Shown here one piece after another: positions 10,476 through 22,565 of a DNA stretch of 64,000 nucleotides. The first letter of the stretch is position 1. Each line of letters starts with the position of its first letter. A model generated the notes under the pieces. That model made no database searches. It was not told the DNA's origin and worked only from the letters and a program-made list of their open reading frames with translations. The translations under genes and the position numbers were made by a program. Origin of the DNA: Apiotrichum sp. Y4204 (lineage: Eukaryota > Basidiomycota > Tremellomycetes > Trichosporonales > Trichosporonaceae); assembly GCA_025531455.1 (NCBI GenBank), contig JAMYHL010000014.1, positions 186,001 through 250,000 on the forward strand. Reading direction: 5' to 3'.

Positions 10476-11804
10476 GCTCGAAACCGGCGCCGAGAGGCAC
10501 CTTCGCGGGCGCGCCGTCGGTGCCGATCTGTTGGAGGGCCGATGGTCCCGGGGGTGGCTGAGAAAGAGAAAGAACGGGAGGATGGGAGAGCAAGGAGTGT
10601 CGCGTTGTTGTTGATTTTCGGGAGAACTAGATGATGGTGAGGAAAACGGAGTGAGTAACGTGAAAGTGAATCGTGTCGGTTCCGAACTGTCACCCAGCGT
10701 AGCGCCGTTGGGATATTCGAGATCTGGAGAATTGTTGTGGGATGAGCAGAAGGCACCGCAGGCAGCGCCTAATCAGCGCCTAATGGTGATGGAGCCGAGA
10801 TGGCAAACGACGACGAAGAATGCGTGTTGGATGACGTTGAGCTACTGGATCTGCCATCCGCGGAATGAGATGTGCCAATGTCCGTCATCGATTAGATACG
10901 GAGGATGGTGCCTAAAGTAACTGCACTACTAATGATCTCGGCCAGTTGAGCTCACAGTATCAGGTTAGATGGATCAAAATCTGCCAACGGACGTGTCCGA
11001 TCTGCCAACGGAGTGCGCCATTAGCGTCACTGATGGCGACAGACGAAATATGACACTGGCCATGGTGAGGTGGAGCCGATCACTGTCGTAGGGTTACCAG
11101 TCGGCAGCGAACAGTAGTTTGGTGGCGCTGGATTGCCTTGATGTAGCCGGCGTTTTGCCAGGTGGGCGTGCACATCGCCCATCGCTTGATCTTGCCTATC
11201 TGCTCGGAGTGTTTAGATTTTCGTTTCTCAGTGTGACGCTCGCCGTGACGCGGTCGGAGGGGATTTCCACTTGCACTCCACTTGGCGAGATTTGACCTCT
11301 CTCTTGGCAGAAGAATTCGCCACCAAAATGAATTAGCCACATTCAAAGCACGAGCTTGATCAGCACGATCAGCGTGATTAGCCCATTGTTTGATGCTGCT
11401 TAATAGGCGCTCGAGTCTCGACCCCCATCAAACCTATCAATCGGTAAGCTGTTACGGCAGGAATTAGGGGCTAATAACAAGGTTGAGGTTGACTGAAGAG
11501 CCCGAGGAATCCCGCACAGGAACGCCAGTTTAGCGAAGTGTTGCCAGAAGGCAGTTTCGCGTGGGACTCACGCGAGAAATCTGCCACCAACCGTCTTAGG
11601 CGAGCCTTTGCCGTCGTTCACGCGCAGTGTGGCACAATTGCGTGCTTGATGCTCTTTGAGCACCTCATCGACATCACTCACCTCACCATTGCTCTTCCGT
11701 TGCTAACGCTGCGCTCACCATGCATTGCTGCTCGCTTGACGAGCAAGCACGCGTACTGACAAACCCTTACTACTTGCTGACTGATCGAAGATGCAGACCA
11801 TTGA
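10476..11804. other. Intergenic region, no gene seen
   Basis: Between the tRNA-Tyr and the dioxygenase gene. There are a few near-repeats (ATCTGCCAACGGA twice at about 10978-11012) but no supported gene. The last part is the dioxygenase promoter. Confidence 0.35.
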
Positions 11805-11810
11805 TATAAG
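11805..11810 (+). promoter_or_regulatory. Probable TATA box of the dioxygenase gene
   Basis: TATAAG about 145 bp upstream of the start codon, with a C/T-rich leader between them. Confidence 0.45.
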
Positions 11811-11955
11811 AAGGAGAGGCAGGAAGGGGCATTCCGAATCCCCATCCTCAGCACATCATTCCTGAACCCCGCACTGGAGTCGTTCCGAACGCTACCAAGA
11901 TCTTCGTGCCACACTAGTCTAGCCCAAACCCTGCCTCACTCCATATAGAAACACA

Positions 11956-13161
11956 ATGGCCCCAGTCACTCTCGGCCTGGCCCCGCAGGCTTTCCCTGTG
12001 GCCCCGCACGGCAAGCCCATCCTCTCCAGCGCGCCTTCCGCGCCGACACGGCCAAAGGTCCTCACATCGGGCCAGCATGAGCCCCAGTTCAACCTCATCA
12101 AGCCGTACTCTGCCTTCCCGAAGGAGATCACCGGCCCGACCGTCTGGACCAAGGAGCAGTTCGAGGAGGACCCATCCCTCTGGAAGCGCCGGTGGTCCGA
12201 CGAGCAGATCGCCCTTCTCGAGGAGGCGTACGCCGACTTTGAAGCCACCGGCCTCGCCCTCGCCGACATCACCCGCGAGACGTTCCCCTTCCCGCAGGAG
12301 ATCACCGAGTTCCTCCTCGAGATCCGCGAGTGGATCGTCAACAATGCCGGCTTCATCCTTATCCAGGGTCTTCCCGTCGACCAGTGGTCGGTCGAAAAGT
12401 CGTCCGCCATCTTCCTCGCCATCGGCACGATTCTCGGCGTGACGCTCTCGCAGAACGCAAAGGGCCACGTCTTGGGCCACGTCAAGGACCTTGGCAACGA
12501 CCCAAACCAGATCGACAAGGTGCGCATCTACACGACCACGGCGCGCCAGTTCTTCCACACCGACATGTCGGACATTGTCGGCCTCCTCTGCCTCCGCCGC
12601 GCAAAGGAGGGCGGCGAGTCTGACGTCGCCTCTGCCCACGGTATCTGGAACACGCTGCAGCGCGAGCGCCCCGACGTTGCCGAGCTCCTCGCTTCCCCCA
12701 TCTGGTACTTCGATCGCAAGGGCGAGTTCTCCAAGGGCGAGAAGCCGTACCTTCGCAAGGCCATCTTCTACTACCACGACGGCAAGGTTGTGTCGCAGTA
12801 CGACCCGTACTATGTCAAGTCGACTGGGCGCTTCGTCGACGCCGGCCTCATCCCCGCCATGACCGACGCGCAGAAGGAGGCGATCGAGGTCCTCGAGCAG
12901 ACAGCCCAGCGCCTCGCCCTCCACATGGTCCTCCAGGTCGGCGACATCCAGTTCTGCGGCGAGACCCACAACTTCCACGCCCGCACCGCCTACACCGACC
13001 ACCTGCCCCCGCTTCCCCGCCGCCACCTGCTCCGTCTCTGGCTCGCGACCCCCGAGGCCGAGGGAGGCTGGAAGCGTCCCTGCCCCGACAGCGCACACCC
13101 CAAGCGCAGCGGCGTCCAGGTCGACGACCAGGTCGAGACCTGCCCACTGGACGCCGAGTAA
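11956..13161 (+). CDS. TauD/TfdA-like Fe(II)/2-oxoglutarate dioxygenase
   Basis: Intronless, 401 aa, very strong G/C third-position bias. The iron-binding facial triad is visible as FFHTDMSD (His201 and Asp203) and a distal His near residue 341 in ETHNFHARTAY. The 2-oxoglutarate-binding Arg is expected in RRHLLRLWL (about residues 355-362). A TauD fold upstream is suggested by FILIQGLPV and FLAIGTILGV. The C-terminus (KRSGVQVDDQ) is typical of the large group of fungal TauD-like proteins. These enzymes hydroxylate small organic substrates such as taurine, sulfonates or related acids; substrate cannot be predicted here. No other sulfur-metabolism gene is adjacent. The ATG at 11956 sits in ACACAATGG, a good start context. 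Confidence 0.88.
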   Translation: MAPVTLGLAPQAFPVAPHGKPILSSAPSAPTRPKVLTSGQHEPQFNLIKPYSAFPKEITGPTVWTKEQFEEDPSLWKRRWSDEQIALLEEAYADFEATGLALADITRETFPFPQEITEFLLEIREWIVNNAGFILIQGLPVDQWSVEKSSAIFLAIGTILGVTLSQNAKGHVLGHVKDLGNDPNQIDKVRIYTTTARQFFHTDMSDIVGLLCLRRAKEGGESDVASAHGIWNTLQRERPDVAELLASPIWYFDRKGEFSKGEKPYLRKAIFYYHDGKVVSQYDPYYVKSTGRFVDAGLIPAMTDAQKEAIEVLEQTAQRLALHMVLQVGDIQFCGETHNFHARTAYTDHLPPLPRRHLLRLWLATPEAEGGWKRPCPDSAHPKRSGVQVDDQVETCPLDAE

Positions 13162-13700
13162 TGGAGTAGCCGTGGAGTAGCATAGACACCAAAAGAGGTC
13201 AGAAGTTGTCGTATTATCACATTGTACATATTAATTAGATTGTAATGAAGTAATCTTGCATTTCCAACAGACCCCCTAGGCAGCACATCATCAGAATGTT
13301 CCCCACAAAGCGCTGTGCGCTCAGGTCATAGCGTCATGAGCTGCAATCAAATGCAGTATGAGGTGCCATTTGCACTGATAACAGGTCAGATCCGACTCGA
13401 CGGCGGATATGGCTTTTCCGACGACTTTTGGACAGGTACTGACTAGTTTGTGGCAGCAACTTCAACGTGGTGAGTGTTTTCTTGTCTGCCCACACCTACC
13501 CTCCTGGACTCTTCATCAAATAAAGCCCGCCATGGACAGCAATGAAATGCATCGCCGCAATGAAACGATCATCTAAAGAGCGTGTACGGTATGATCGGTA
13601 GTGAGCGTGGGTAAAAGAATGTGACAGCGCTGAAAGCCGCAGGACCAGCCCCGGTTGTGAAGACAGGAGAATATCACAAGCTCCGTTTCAGACGACAGAT
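13162..13700. other. Convergent 3' intergenic region
   Basis: Between two convergent genes (dioxygenase and DUF1996 protein). An A/T-rich stretch near 13210-13250 is a probable polyadenylation region. Nothing else seen. Confidence 0.4.
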
Positions 13701-15601
13701 TCAACTAGAATCGTGAGTGCGCGCACGCCTGCGCTTGCACTTGCGCGCTGGGCGGGCGGGAGGCGCAGGGTTGCTGGGGTACGTCTCGACACCAGTGGTG
13801 TTGGCGACTTTGGAGCCGGGACTGCCGCCGTAACCAGTGTCGGAACTGTAGCCGTTGGGTTTGTTTTTGGCAGGAGCGGTTGTGGCAGGAGACACGGGCC
13901 CCGCCACGGACGCATTGCTGGCCACGGCATTCGGGGTGTCATCAGTTGTGTTCGTGTTGACCGGGGCCTGGAACAGCATGTCGGCCTTTGGAACGTCTGA
14001 GTTGTTGCTGATGACAGCGGGCAAATCAGGAGTGCTGGTGTTCTGAGACGCGGAGGCGGCGACGGATGGGGTAGTGGTATTGGACGGGAGGAAAGTCGTG
14101 CTCTCAGCAGCAGGAAGACTCGTCGAGGTCGTCGTCGGGACATCGACTGCCGGACATGGGAGGTAGCTTGGGCCTCGGCACTGGAATGTGCGGTTGGTGC
14201 GCATCTCGATAAAGCCTTTAGCGGCGGTCGCGACGTTGAGCTTGTTTGGCGGGAACATGGCGTCAAACGCGGCACCCAGAGACTGGGGAGCCAGCTCAGC
14301 AGGCTTCAGCGGCTCCAACGAAAGCCATGTCCTCGCCCACTGCCCAAACGTCGGCTGGATTTTCTGGAAGCGGCCGACGACAGGCTCGACGGCGGACGAA
14401 TTGTCGATACCGGGAAGGGCGACGGGGATGCTGAGGTATCCCGGGCCAGAGTACTGCGCGGTCGGTGAAATACATCCGGGGTCGGCGCCACCGTCGCAGG
14501 GCGGCTTGTCGAGCGGCCCGTCCCAATCCCAACGCTCGTTGCACCCCGGTAGGCGGTCGAGGGCCTTGACGAACCCGATCTCCTCGTCGGGGATCTGGCC
14601 CTGGTACCGACAGTTGTGGGTGTTGCCGTCTCTGATCGGCGAGAGGATGCCGTTGAATGCGCTGCACTTGTGGATCTCGTCGCCGACGGTCGGGCAGTTG
14701 TCGATCGCGTTCTGGAGAACATTCTGGTCCCAGCCATTCACAAAGTCCGCGTGGAAGGTGAGGCCAGTCGTATCGCCGTTGCTGAGGATGAGGTTCGCAC
14801 CCGTCTTGCTCCACTGTTCCTTCTGCCAAGTCTCGAGTTCCCAAGTCACCTCGAAGATGAGTTGGGGATACATGATCGGATGGGTGTCGGGGCACTGGTT
14901 CGAAGCGAGGCTCCATATAGGGCCGTCCACGCCGGAATGCACCGCCCAGGTCATGTGCGAGAAGTGGTCGTCCGAGTCGAGCGACTGGTCCGCGAGGCCG
15001 CAGTTCGGAAACGTGACCATAGTGATGACGCGGTCAGGAGCCGAGGGGTGCATAGTGCCGTTCGGAATGTAGTGGCTCATTTCATCGCCTTCCGTGAAGC
15101 GATTTTCGACACCAAAGACCTTGATCGACCCGGGATCGCGGCGGTGCGCGTCGCCGGCAATCATGCGCAAACCTGGCGGGAACGCATTGACCTTGGTTGA
15201 GCCACCGTCGTTGTGGATCTTGTAGTAGATACGGTTGTAGCCCACCAGCGGCGAGTAGGTCCCGTTCGCGTTGATAAAGTACAGGAGCGGGTGCCAGTAG
15301 TTGGACTTGTCGGCCTTGACGTACACGGTCGTGCAGTCCGCCTGCTGCATTGTCTCGGGCGAGTTGAGGACATCTGCGAAAGCGGTCAGCCCAGCACCCA
15401 TCAGGATATCCAGCACTTACTGCGAAAGTTGGATGCGCCAACAACTCCATGGATGTGGCCACTGAGTCGACCAGAGTGGGTGATGGGGTCTTGGCGCGAG
15501 TACGTCAGATAGTCGCCGCGAAGGATAAAGCTGCGCGCAGTTTCGGCACGGGCCCCGCCCAGCCCCGCGAGGACCACAGCGATAAGGAGTGTGGTCTTCA
15601 T
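13701..15601 (-). CDS. Secreted DUF1996-domain protein
   Basis: About 617 aa. Signal peptide MKTTLLIAVVLAGLGGARA, then the DUF1996 hallmark around SGHIHGVVGASNF, interrupted by a 47-nt intron (15374-15420). The domain continues with CTTVYVKADKSNYWHPLLY, GLRMIAGD, FPNCG, HMTWAVHSG, CPDTHPIMYPQLIFEV, GLTFHADFVNGWD and a Cys-rich end, about residues 20-400. After FQCRGPSYLPCPAVD comes a long Ser/Thr/Asn-rich tail, probably heavily O-glycosylated, which ends in a basic RKCKRRRARTHDSS instead of a GPI signal. DUF1996 proteins are extracellular in fungi and often carry WSC or carbohydrate-related neighbours; no activity is established. A TATA box lies about 120 bp upstream. Confidence 0.9.
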
Positions 15602-15720
15602 TACTAAAGAGTGTTCCGTGCCGGCACGGAGGTTAGTTAAAGGTGGAGTAGAGGTCGGCTGCCGTCTAGCGCGCAGTGAGGTGGGTAGTCGTCTGAAGAA
15701 AGAAACCCCGGTTGCCCCAC

Positions 15721-15728
15721 CCTTATAT
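15721..15728 (-). promoter_or_regulatory. TATA box of the DUF1996 gene
   Basis: ATATAAGG on the minus strand about 120 bp upstream of the start codon at 15601. Confidence 0.5.
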
Positions 15729-17367
15729 CTATTTATCCCCAGAGCGAGAGGATGCTTGCAGCTACCTGTTTCCTCGAGGAGTTGTGTGTAGGGCGACGAT
15801 CGAGGCCATGGCGCGAGTGATGCTCGGACACGAGGGCACTGTCGCTTGCCTCGAGTGCCTCAAAGCTCGATGCCTCCTGCCGTCAATCAAGCTCCTGTCA
15901 CGCCGTCAATCGCGGGCCCGTCATTGCGTGTTATCTTGCCACGGTGCATGCTCGTTCCCCGGAGGCCCTCGACACTGGAGTCATCGCCCGATGTCGAGAT
16001 GACCGGGGTCCTCTCTGTTTATCTGTTATGTGACTTGTACAGGTCGGTTCAGGCACCCGTCCGAGGTGCTCGCAATTCCGGATATGCGAGCCGTGGCGCA
16101 CAAGTCGGCACGCCTCTCCTCAAGTTCTGGTAATACTGGGGGCTCGCGGACCGTGATGCTCTGGGTGCTTTGCACTTGGCGCACTGCGCAATGGATTAGC
16201 GCAGTCGTGCGTTCTGATACTCTGATCGTCATCCGGGCCGCCACTGCCGTCGGTTGCGTCTGACTAGGAAGCGTAGGAAGCAGGCGGGAGGTGTCCATCC
16301 CTACACCTCAGATATACTCCTAGGCCTTCGCCTCCCCTTGCGTACATCACGTCTGAAGCACCGCTTGGCCGCTTGGCTGCTTGGCTACTTGACGGCCCGT
16401 CCTCGGGATCTTGGCACCTGTGGAAGCTGTGGACGGGCGAAAGGACGTTCGACCCAAGCAATACCACGAGCACTCCAAATAGACGCATCCCAGCACCAAA
16501 CATGAAATTCTGGAAGCCTGAGGGGAGCATGAATAGAAATGCCAAAAGTTTTGCGTCGAAACAAAGTCCTCACGCCTGAAATTGTCTTTGCAGAGAGGCC
16601 CCCAGCGTTGATGTCCTTCTCTGTGGCTCAAGAGGTCAGTGCGCAGCAGAGGTCAGCAAACAAAAACTAGCCCCATTCTCTGAGTCCTTGAGAAGTTGTT
16701 ACCAATCTCAGACTTAAAAACAACTCGGGTTCGAGCCATCAGTCTTTGGCCAGGTGGCTGGCTCTCCTACCGATCCGTCGATCGTTCCGTCGTTACAGGA
16801 TCCTTTATCCCTGTCGATCCCACACGTACCTATCAACGATACCCCTCCCGTCGCATCTCCTCCGCCACGCCATCAGTTCATCTTCCGAGCTTCCGCTTAG
16901 CGCTCGTTCCCGCGTCGAATGATAGATGATGATAGGGGACTGACCTCGAGATAGGAGTGTTGCAGGGCCAGAACCGCTTTACAACAAACCCCGATCGCCG
17001 AACGCGGTCCTCTCAAGCACACAAGACCTCCAACGGAGCGTGTTGGCTTGTTCCAGGCCGTCAGTGCGTATGTAGCCCTCTCACATGACACTCTGCGGAG
17101 GGCGGTGCGGAGTGTTGCTCACGTTGTCGTGGGATGTCTGGACTTGAACGAGGATCAAGGTTATCAAGGCGACAAGCGAATATCATCTTCTCCCAGCACA
17201 CCAGTCCATCGCTCGCAGAATTGTCAAGGTCGGCCAATACGCATTCGAGATATGGTTTCTGTCAGAACCTAGACATGATCGTAGTTGAACATAGCTTCAG
17301 ATCGTTTGTGCCAGTAGGAACGCGGCTTGACGTCATGTTCGACCAGGTGACCGCCGCATGAATACAG
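15729..17367. other. Intergenic region between divergent genes
   Basis: Upstream of the DUF1996 gene (minus) and the small UBA-like protein gene (plus). A minus-strand open frame at 16264-16545 has hydrophobic content, but it lacks an ATG and splice support. Nothing else seen. Confidence 0.35.
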
Positions 17368-17374
17368 TATATAA
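17368..17374 (+). promoter_or_regulatory. TATA box of the small UBA-like protein gene
   Basis: TATATAA 66 bp upstream of the proposed first-exon ATG at 17434, which supports that start. Confidence 0.55.
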
Positions 17375-17433
17375 TGGGCGAGGCTGGAGGACAGACAGTC
17401 TCTGCCTTGTCAACATCGTCAGCCTGCTCAGCC

Positions 17434-17947
17434 ATGTCAAGTACGCCTTGCCCTGGTCCGAGCTGACAGGACAGGCAATCGGCACTCGTGGAGCGGCGTC
17501 TTTTCGCGCTCCTTCCACCGCCCAGACGTGTCCGAGGACACGGAGCTCTCCGAGCTCGCCACGACCGCGGGGGTGTCACCGAAGCTTGCGCGCAAGTGTC
17601 TATCCAAAAGCGGAGGAGATATGGCGCGGGCGCGGGAGCTGGCCCGGCACGAAGCACATGGCAACATCGCGCAGGCGGACTGTGTTGAGTGTACGCGGAA
17701 TCGGCGGCGGGAGGCGGAGAGAGCGCGCCAGCGGCAGAGCCAGGACCGCGCGTCAAGTCGGCAGATCATGGAGTCGCCTGCTGAGGTCGAGCGGCGTGAC
17801 AAGGAACGCGAATACCTGGTCCAATCTGCCTCGTTCACCAAGGAGGAGATGAAGGCGGAGATGCTCAAGGCCGCCGAGGAGAAGCGCGCCAGGCAGGGCT
17901 CGTCAAACCTGTCCGCTATCGGGGCTGGCTTGGGAGGTACGGGGTAG
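17434..17947 (+). CDS. Small helical protein with a UBA-like N-terminus
   Basis: The long exon has no ATG at its 5' end. A 7-nt first exon (ATG TCA A, 17434-17440) followed by a donor GTACGC and the acceptor CCGCCCAG (intron 17441-17525) restores the frame and gives a protein of about 141 aa. Residues 4-45 (ELSELATTAGVSPKLARK.. GGDMARARELARH) have the length and spacing of a three-helix UBA/TS-N-type fold. The rest is a long Arg/Glu-rich helix (RNRRREAERARQRQSQ; AEVERRDKEREY; FTKEEMKAEMLKAAEEKRARQ) ending in a Gly-rich tail. I do not recognise a named family. The UBA assignment is by pattern only. Confidence 0.6.
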
Positions 17948-18203
17948 CTCTTTTCACCACTGTATGTATGCGTTGATCCGTCAAGACACTAATTTGGTGA
18001 TGAGGAAGGGCACTTCTTTGGATGTTCTGGCGTATGTTGTGTCCGGCGTCTAGCAACTATTCGGCCTTTTTTTGGCGGCTTCACGAGAAGGGATTCCCAT
18101 GAGAAAGACGATTTCGCGAGGATTTGGTTCAGGTTGAAATGTCGCGCTGCAATGACTCTGACGGTAGCCAGACACGCCCATGGATACACCTCTCTTTCAT
18201 CAG

Positions 18204-18660
18204 TCATTCAATGTCGCCGAGGATCGCGTCGAGTGCATTGCTCAAGTCATCACGGGCGCCGACTAGGCAGTTGTGCGCGGGGTGCGCGGCCGAGGCCTCT
18301 CGCCAAGGCTACATGTGACGTCGGCCTCGTCCGCACGAGACCCGTGTTCCAGCAGCATATGCATAATCGAGGCATGCCCGTCGGGCTCGCTCGACCAAAC
18401 GAGGCGGAGAATGTGGAGGTGAGGAAATATTTCGGTTACGGTCTTGAGGTAACGACCAAGTGTCTTCGACGTGATTAGTTCTGAACACTGCTTGTCTCAG
18501 AGCACAATGCACGCGAGGATGCGAGGGTCAAGGGTCGGCTTTGCTTTGCTCAGCAGAGCGACATGTGATTTCCCTTCCCAAGACAAGAGATGAATCAGCA
18601 GTGGTTGTTGACAACCAAAAGCAAAGTGAGGACGATTTTTTGTTGATGAAGCCGGCTATC
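18204..18660 (-). pseudogene. Possible gene relic, ankyrin-like C-terminal segment
   Basis: Reading the minus strand from about 18660 gives protein-like text (PLLIHLLSWEGKSHVALL, then KPTLDPRILACIVL) up to a TGA at 18497-18499. The same frame continues with LGRYLKTVTEIFPHLHILRL and HASIMHMLLEHGS. After a two-base slip around 18297-18300 (or a 38-nt intron with a weak GTGCGG donor) it ends AAHPAHNCLVGARDDLSNAL..GDIE and a stop at 18204. No start codon or good splice donors upstream are found, and the space before the OYE gene is small. A decayed gene fits best; a short multi-exon gene is not excluded. Confidence 0.35.
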
Positions 18661-18814
18661 ACCGGCCCACTGACCCAAAATGTTGATGGGGTTTGATAAG
18701 CCACAATTCGCCGTACCGCCGTGCTACATTAATTGGCCTGCATCTCGACCCCCCCTCTCGCACGTCTCTGAACTCGTCTGACTTCTTGTCTCTGTCCATC
18801 GCTCCGTGTACAGT
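18661..18814 (+). promoter_or_regulatory. Upstream region of the OYE gene
   Basis: About 150 bp before the OYE start codon, with a C-rich run and a CTCTG-rich leader. No TATA box is clear. Confidence 0.3.
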
Positions 18815-20148
<1,334 letters not shown>

Positions 20149-20349
20149 TTCATCACTGGCAGGACCAGCGATCACTGGACACAATAGGTACTAGATGCGA
20201 ACATTTATCATATGCCCCGGCTAGTCTCACTGTTCACTCTATCGAGGTCTGGTTCTGATATCCAATTCATTACTGCTAACAACTGATCTCCTATCAAGAC
20301 TTCTGATACCCTAACTTCCATCACAACCAACATACTCTCATTCCCATGC

Positions 20350-22084
20350 TCATTCGTCATCCGTCTCCCTGACCTCGGTGCTCTTGAACTTGCGGGCCGA
20401 GACACGCCGCTCAAAGAGAATGTCGAGCTCACGGTAGGAGCGACCCTTGCACTCCGGCAGGCGGAAGTATGCCCAGACAAGCACAAGGAAACACGATCCG
20501 CCCCAGAAGAACCCAGCTTTGCCCTTCCAGTTCCACGCAGTGGGGTTGATTTGGTACGTGCAGAAGATACCAGCGACGACGCCGGTGATGTTGTACACGA
20601 CACGCGCGAGGCCAACCGTTTTGCCACGGAGACGTGTCGACGACGACTCGCCGACAATGCAGTACGCCATCGGGCCGACGGTGAAGTCGTAAACAAACAC
20701 CCAGATCATGACAAAGGCGGCTTGGACCCAGCGCGCGGTGTGGTTCGTAGTGGCCGGGAACGCGAGGCCGCCAATGCAGAAGAGGAGGACGCACAGAGTC
20801 GATAGCCCGGTGAGGTACACTGTGCGCCGCCCGGCATAGGTCATTGTCACCCACGACCCGCAGGTGCCGACAAACGCGAGCGCCATTGTGCCGAGGCCGA
20901 GCTTGAAAGCGTTTTCCTCTGAGAGGCCCGCCTGCTCAAAATAGTATGTCGGCATGTTGGCGAACGACGAGCCGGCAAGGATCTGCGCCGCCCAGCCAAT
21001 ACATGCGATCTCTGTGCGGCGGCGGTCCGCGCCCTTGAAGCAGTCGAGGTACGATGTGCCTGTCTCGTGGTCGATCTCGAGCTGGTTCGTGCGCACCATC
21101 ATGGCTACGGTGTTGGCGGGGCTGATCTTCTCCGACTTGCTCTGCAAGCGCGCAACGGCTCCCTCTGCCTCCGGGAGGCGGCCACTGCGGACGTAGAACC
21201 ACGGGCTCTCTGGCGCCAGCGTCGCGAGGATGAAGAGCGGGACGGGCCACACCCACTGCACCGCCCACGGGATCTTGTACGACCAGATGTCGGTGCGCTT
21301 CTGGACGCCTACGAGGACGCCCGAGGAGATGAACTGGCCGATTACCCAGCAGAGGTTAATGTATGTTGTGAGATAGCCACGAAGGGAGACGGGAGCGACC
21401 TCGCTCGCGTATGACACGGCTGACTGTGGTGTGAGTAAGGGTCTCTCGCTTGTTTTAAAGTAGCTCGACGTACACTTGAGAAAGCACCCCATGGGATACC
21501 GCACAACAGCTCGCCGACGAATAGCACCTGGATGTTGGGCGAGAAGAAAACCACGAAGATGAACCCAGCCATGAGCACCAGGTTGATCTGAATGGTCTTG
21601 CGGTATCCGTACTTGTCCTGAAACCACGACGCGATGAAGATGCCACTTGCCTTGAGCTCTTGCTCTACTTCCTGTGTGGTTCAACTTACATGACGTTTCC
21701 AATCGTCGGGGCCTGTCCGACGGCAGTCTGCCACTCGACGGACAGCTGCCATCCGTGCTCCGGGGTGTAGTGTCCAAACTTCTTACGGTACGTCTCGAGG
21801 GCGAGAATGTTTCCCAACAAGGCCGTATCGTACCCTTCCATAATAATCACCAGGCTGATCGCAAACGACCAGAAGATGGCGGTGGGGTACAGGCGGAACG
21901 ACTCGCGAAGGCTGATGTTGTGCTCGGCCTCCTCGGCCGCGATCGCGTCCTCGCGCACCTGGTCCCATCCGTCCGCGACCTTGAGATCGTTCATGTCCTC
22001 AATGTGCACATCGTGGGCAAACGACTTGCCGGCTTCGCTCTCGACGACCGCGTCGCTCTTGATGTCCTTCTCGTTGAGGCCCAT
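20350..22084 (-). CDS. MFS sugar:proton symporter, alpha-glucoside (maltose) permease type
   Basis: Twelve-helix sugar porter of about 540 aa. The acidic cytosolic N-terminus starts at MGLNEKDIK. TM1 carries IIMEGYDTALLGN, the signature of the maltose/alpha-glucoside permease branch. Exon joins give GNVIGIFIASWFQDKYGYRKT (loop 2-3 motif) and WGAFSSSAVSYASEV. PESPWFYV and AGRRTVYL are sugar-porter motifs. The C-terminus (ECKGRSYRELDILFERRVSARKF) matches maltose permeases. Two introns, both GTA(A/C)GT donors. The upstream ATG-less extension in the same frame was rejected because it has no ATG. It is transcribed away from the Zn2Cys6 regulator, a layout seen in fungal MAL-like loci, although no alpha-glucosidase gene is in the window. 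Substrate is inferred. Confidence 0.88.
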
Positions 22085-22565
22085 GTTCGTGTCTTTCAAG
22101 TTGGAGTTGGGGCCCGAGCTCCAGATTTCCTGGCTCTCTTATGTGTCCAGACCACCCATACCCTCTGGGGCCCTCGATCGTCTGTGGGGCACATCTCGCG
22201 CGATGTGCTGCGGCCTTGGTGTGCGGAACAAACTCAACAAAGTCAGAGAAGCGTGTCGGAGGGTCTCCGATAGATGGGTGCGGCATGTGTTCTGCGTCCC
22301 TTAATGGGGTAGCTTCGGCACAACTCCGGCACTTCTCGGTCCAATGAGCACATGGACACAGAGGATGAGGAAGTCGTACATTACCTGACAGCACGTGCCA
22401 CCAGGCACGACCAGGGCCGTTGGACGTCCAGATGACCTCGGCGCCGCTCCGAACCATTGTCCGTGCATCGATGGAGATGGGATCCAGGATATGCCGCACC
22501 GAGGATAGGCCGGAGATGTTATTGTGCTGTTCTCACTTCGTCATTTAGACCATCTACCTCGCACC
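22085..22565. promoter_or_regulatory. Bidirectional promoter between permease and Zn2Cys6 regulator
   Basis: About 480 bp shared by two divergent genes. It contains an inverted CGG/CCG pair with a 7-nt spacer (22316-22328), the kind of site a Zn2Cys6 dimer can bind. Whether the neighbouring factor binds it is untested. Confidence 0.35.

Noticed and set aside
11914..13098. 394-codon open frame antisense to the dioxygenase gene
   Set aside because: It mirrors a strongly G/C-third-biased gene; its composition (Leu/Val/Asp/Glu/Gly runs) is the typical artefact and it has no domain.
17358..17852. 164-codon frame overlapping the UBA-like gene
   Set aside because: It is an Arg/Ser-rich shadow frame of the longer helical protein that has its own TATA box and splice sites.
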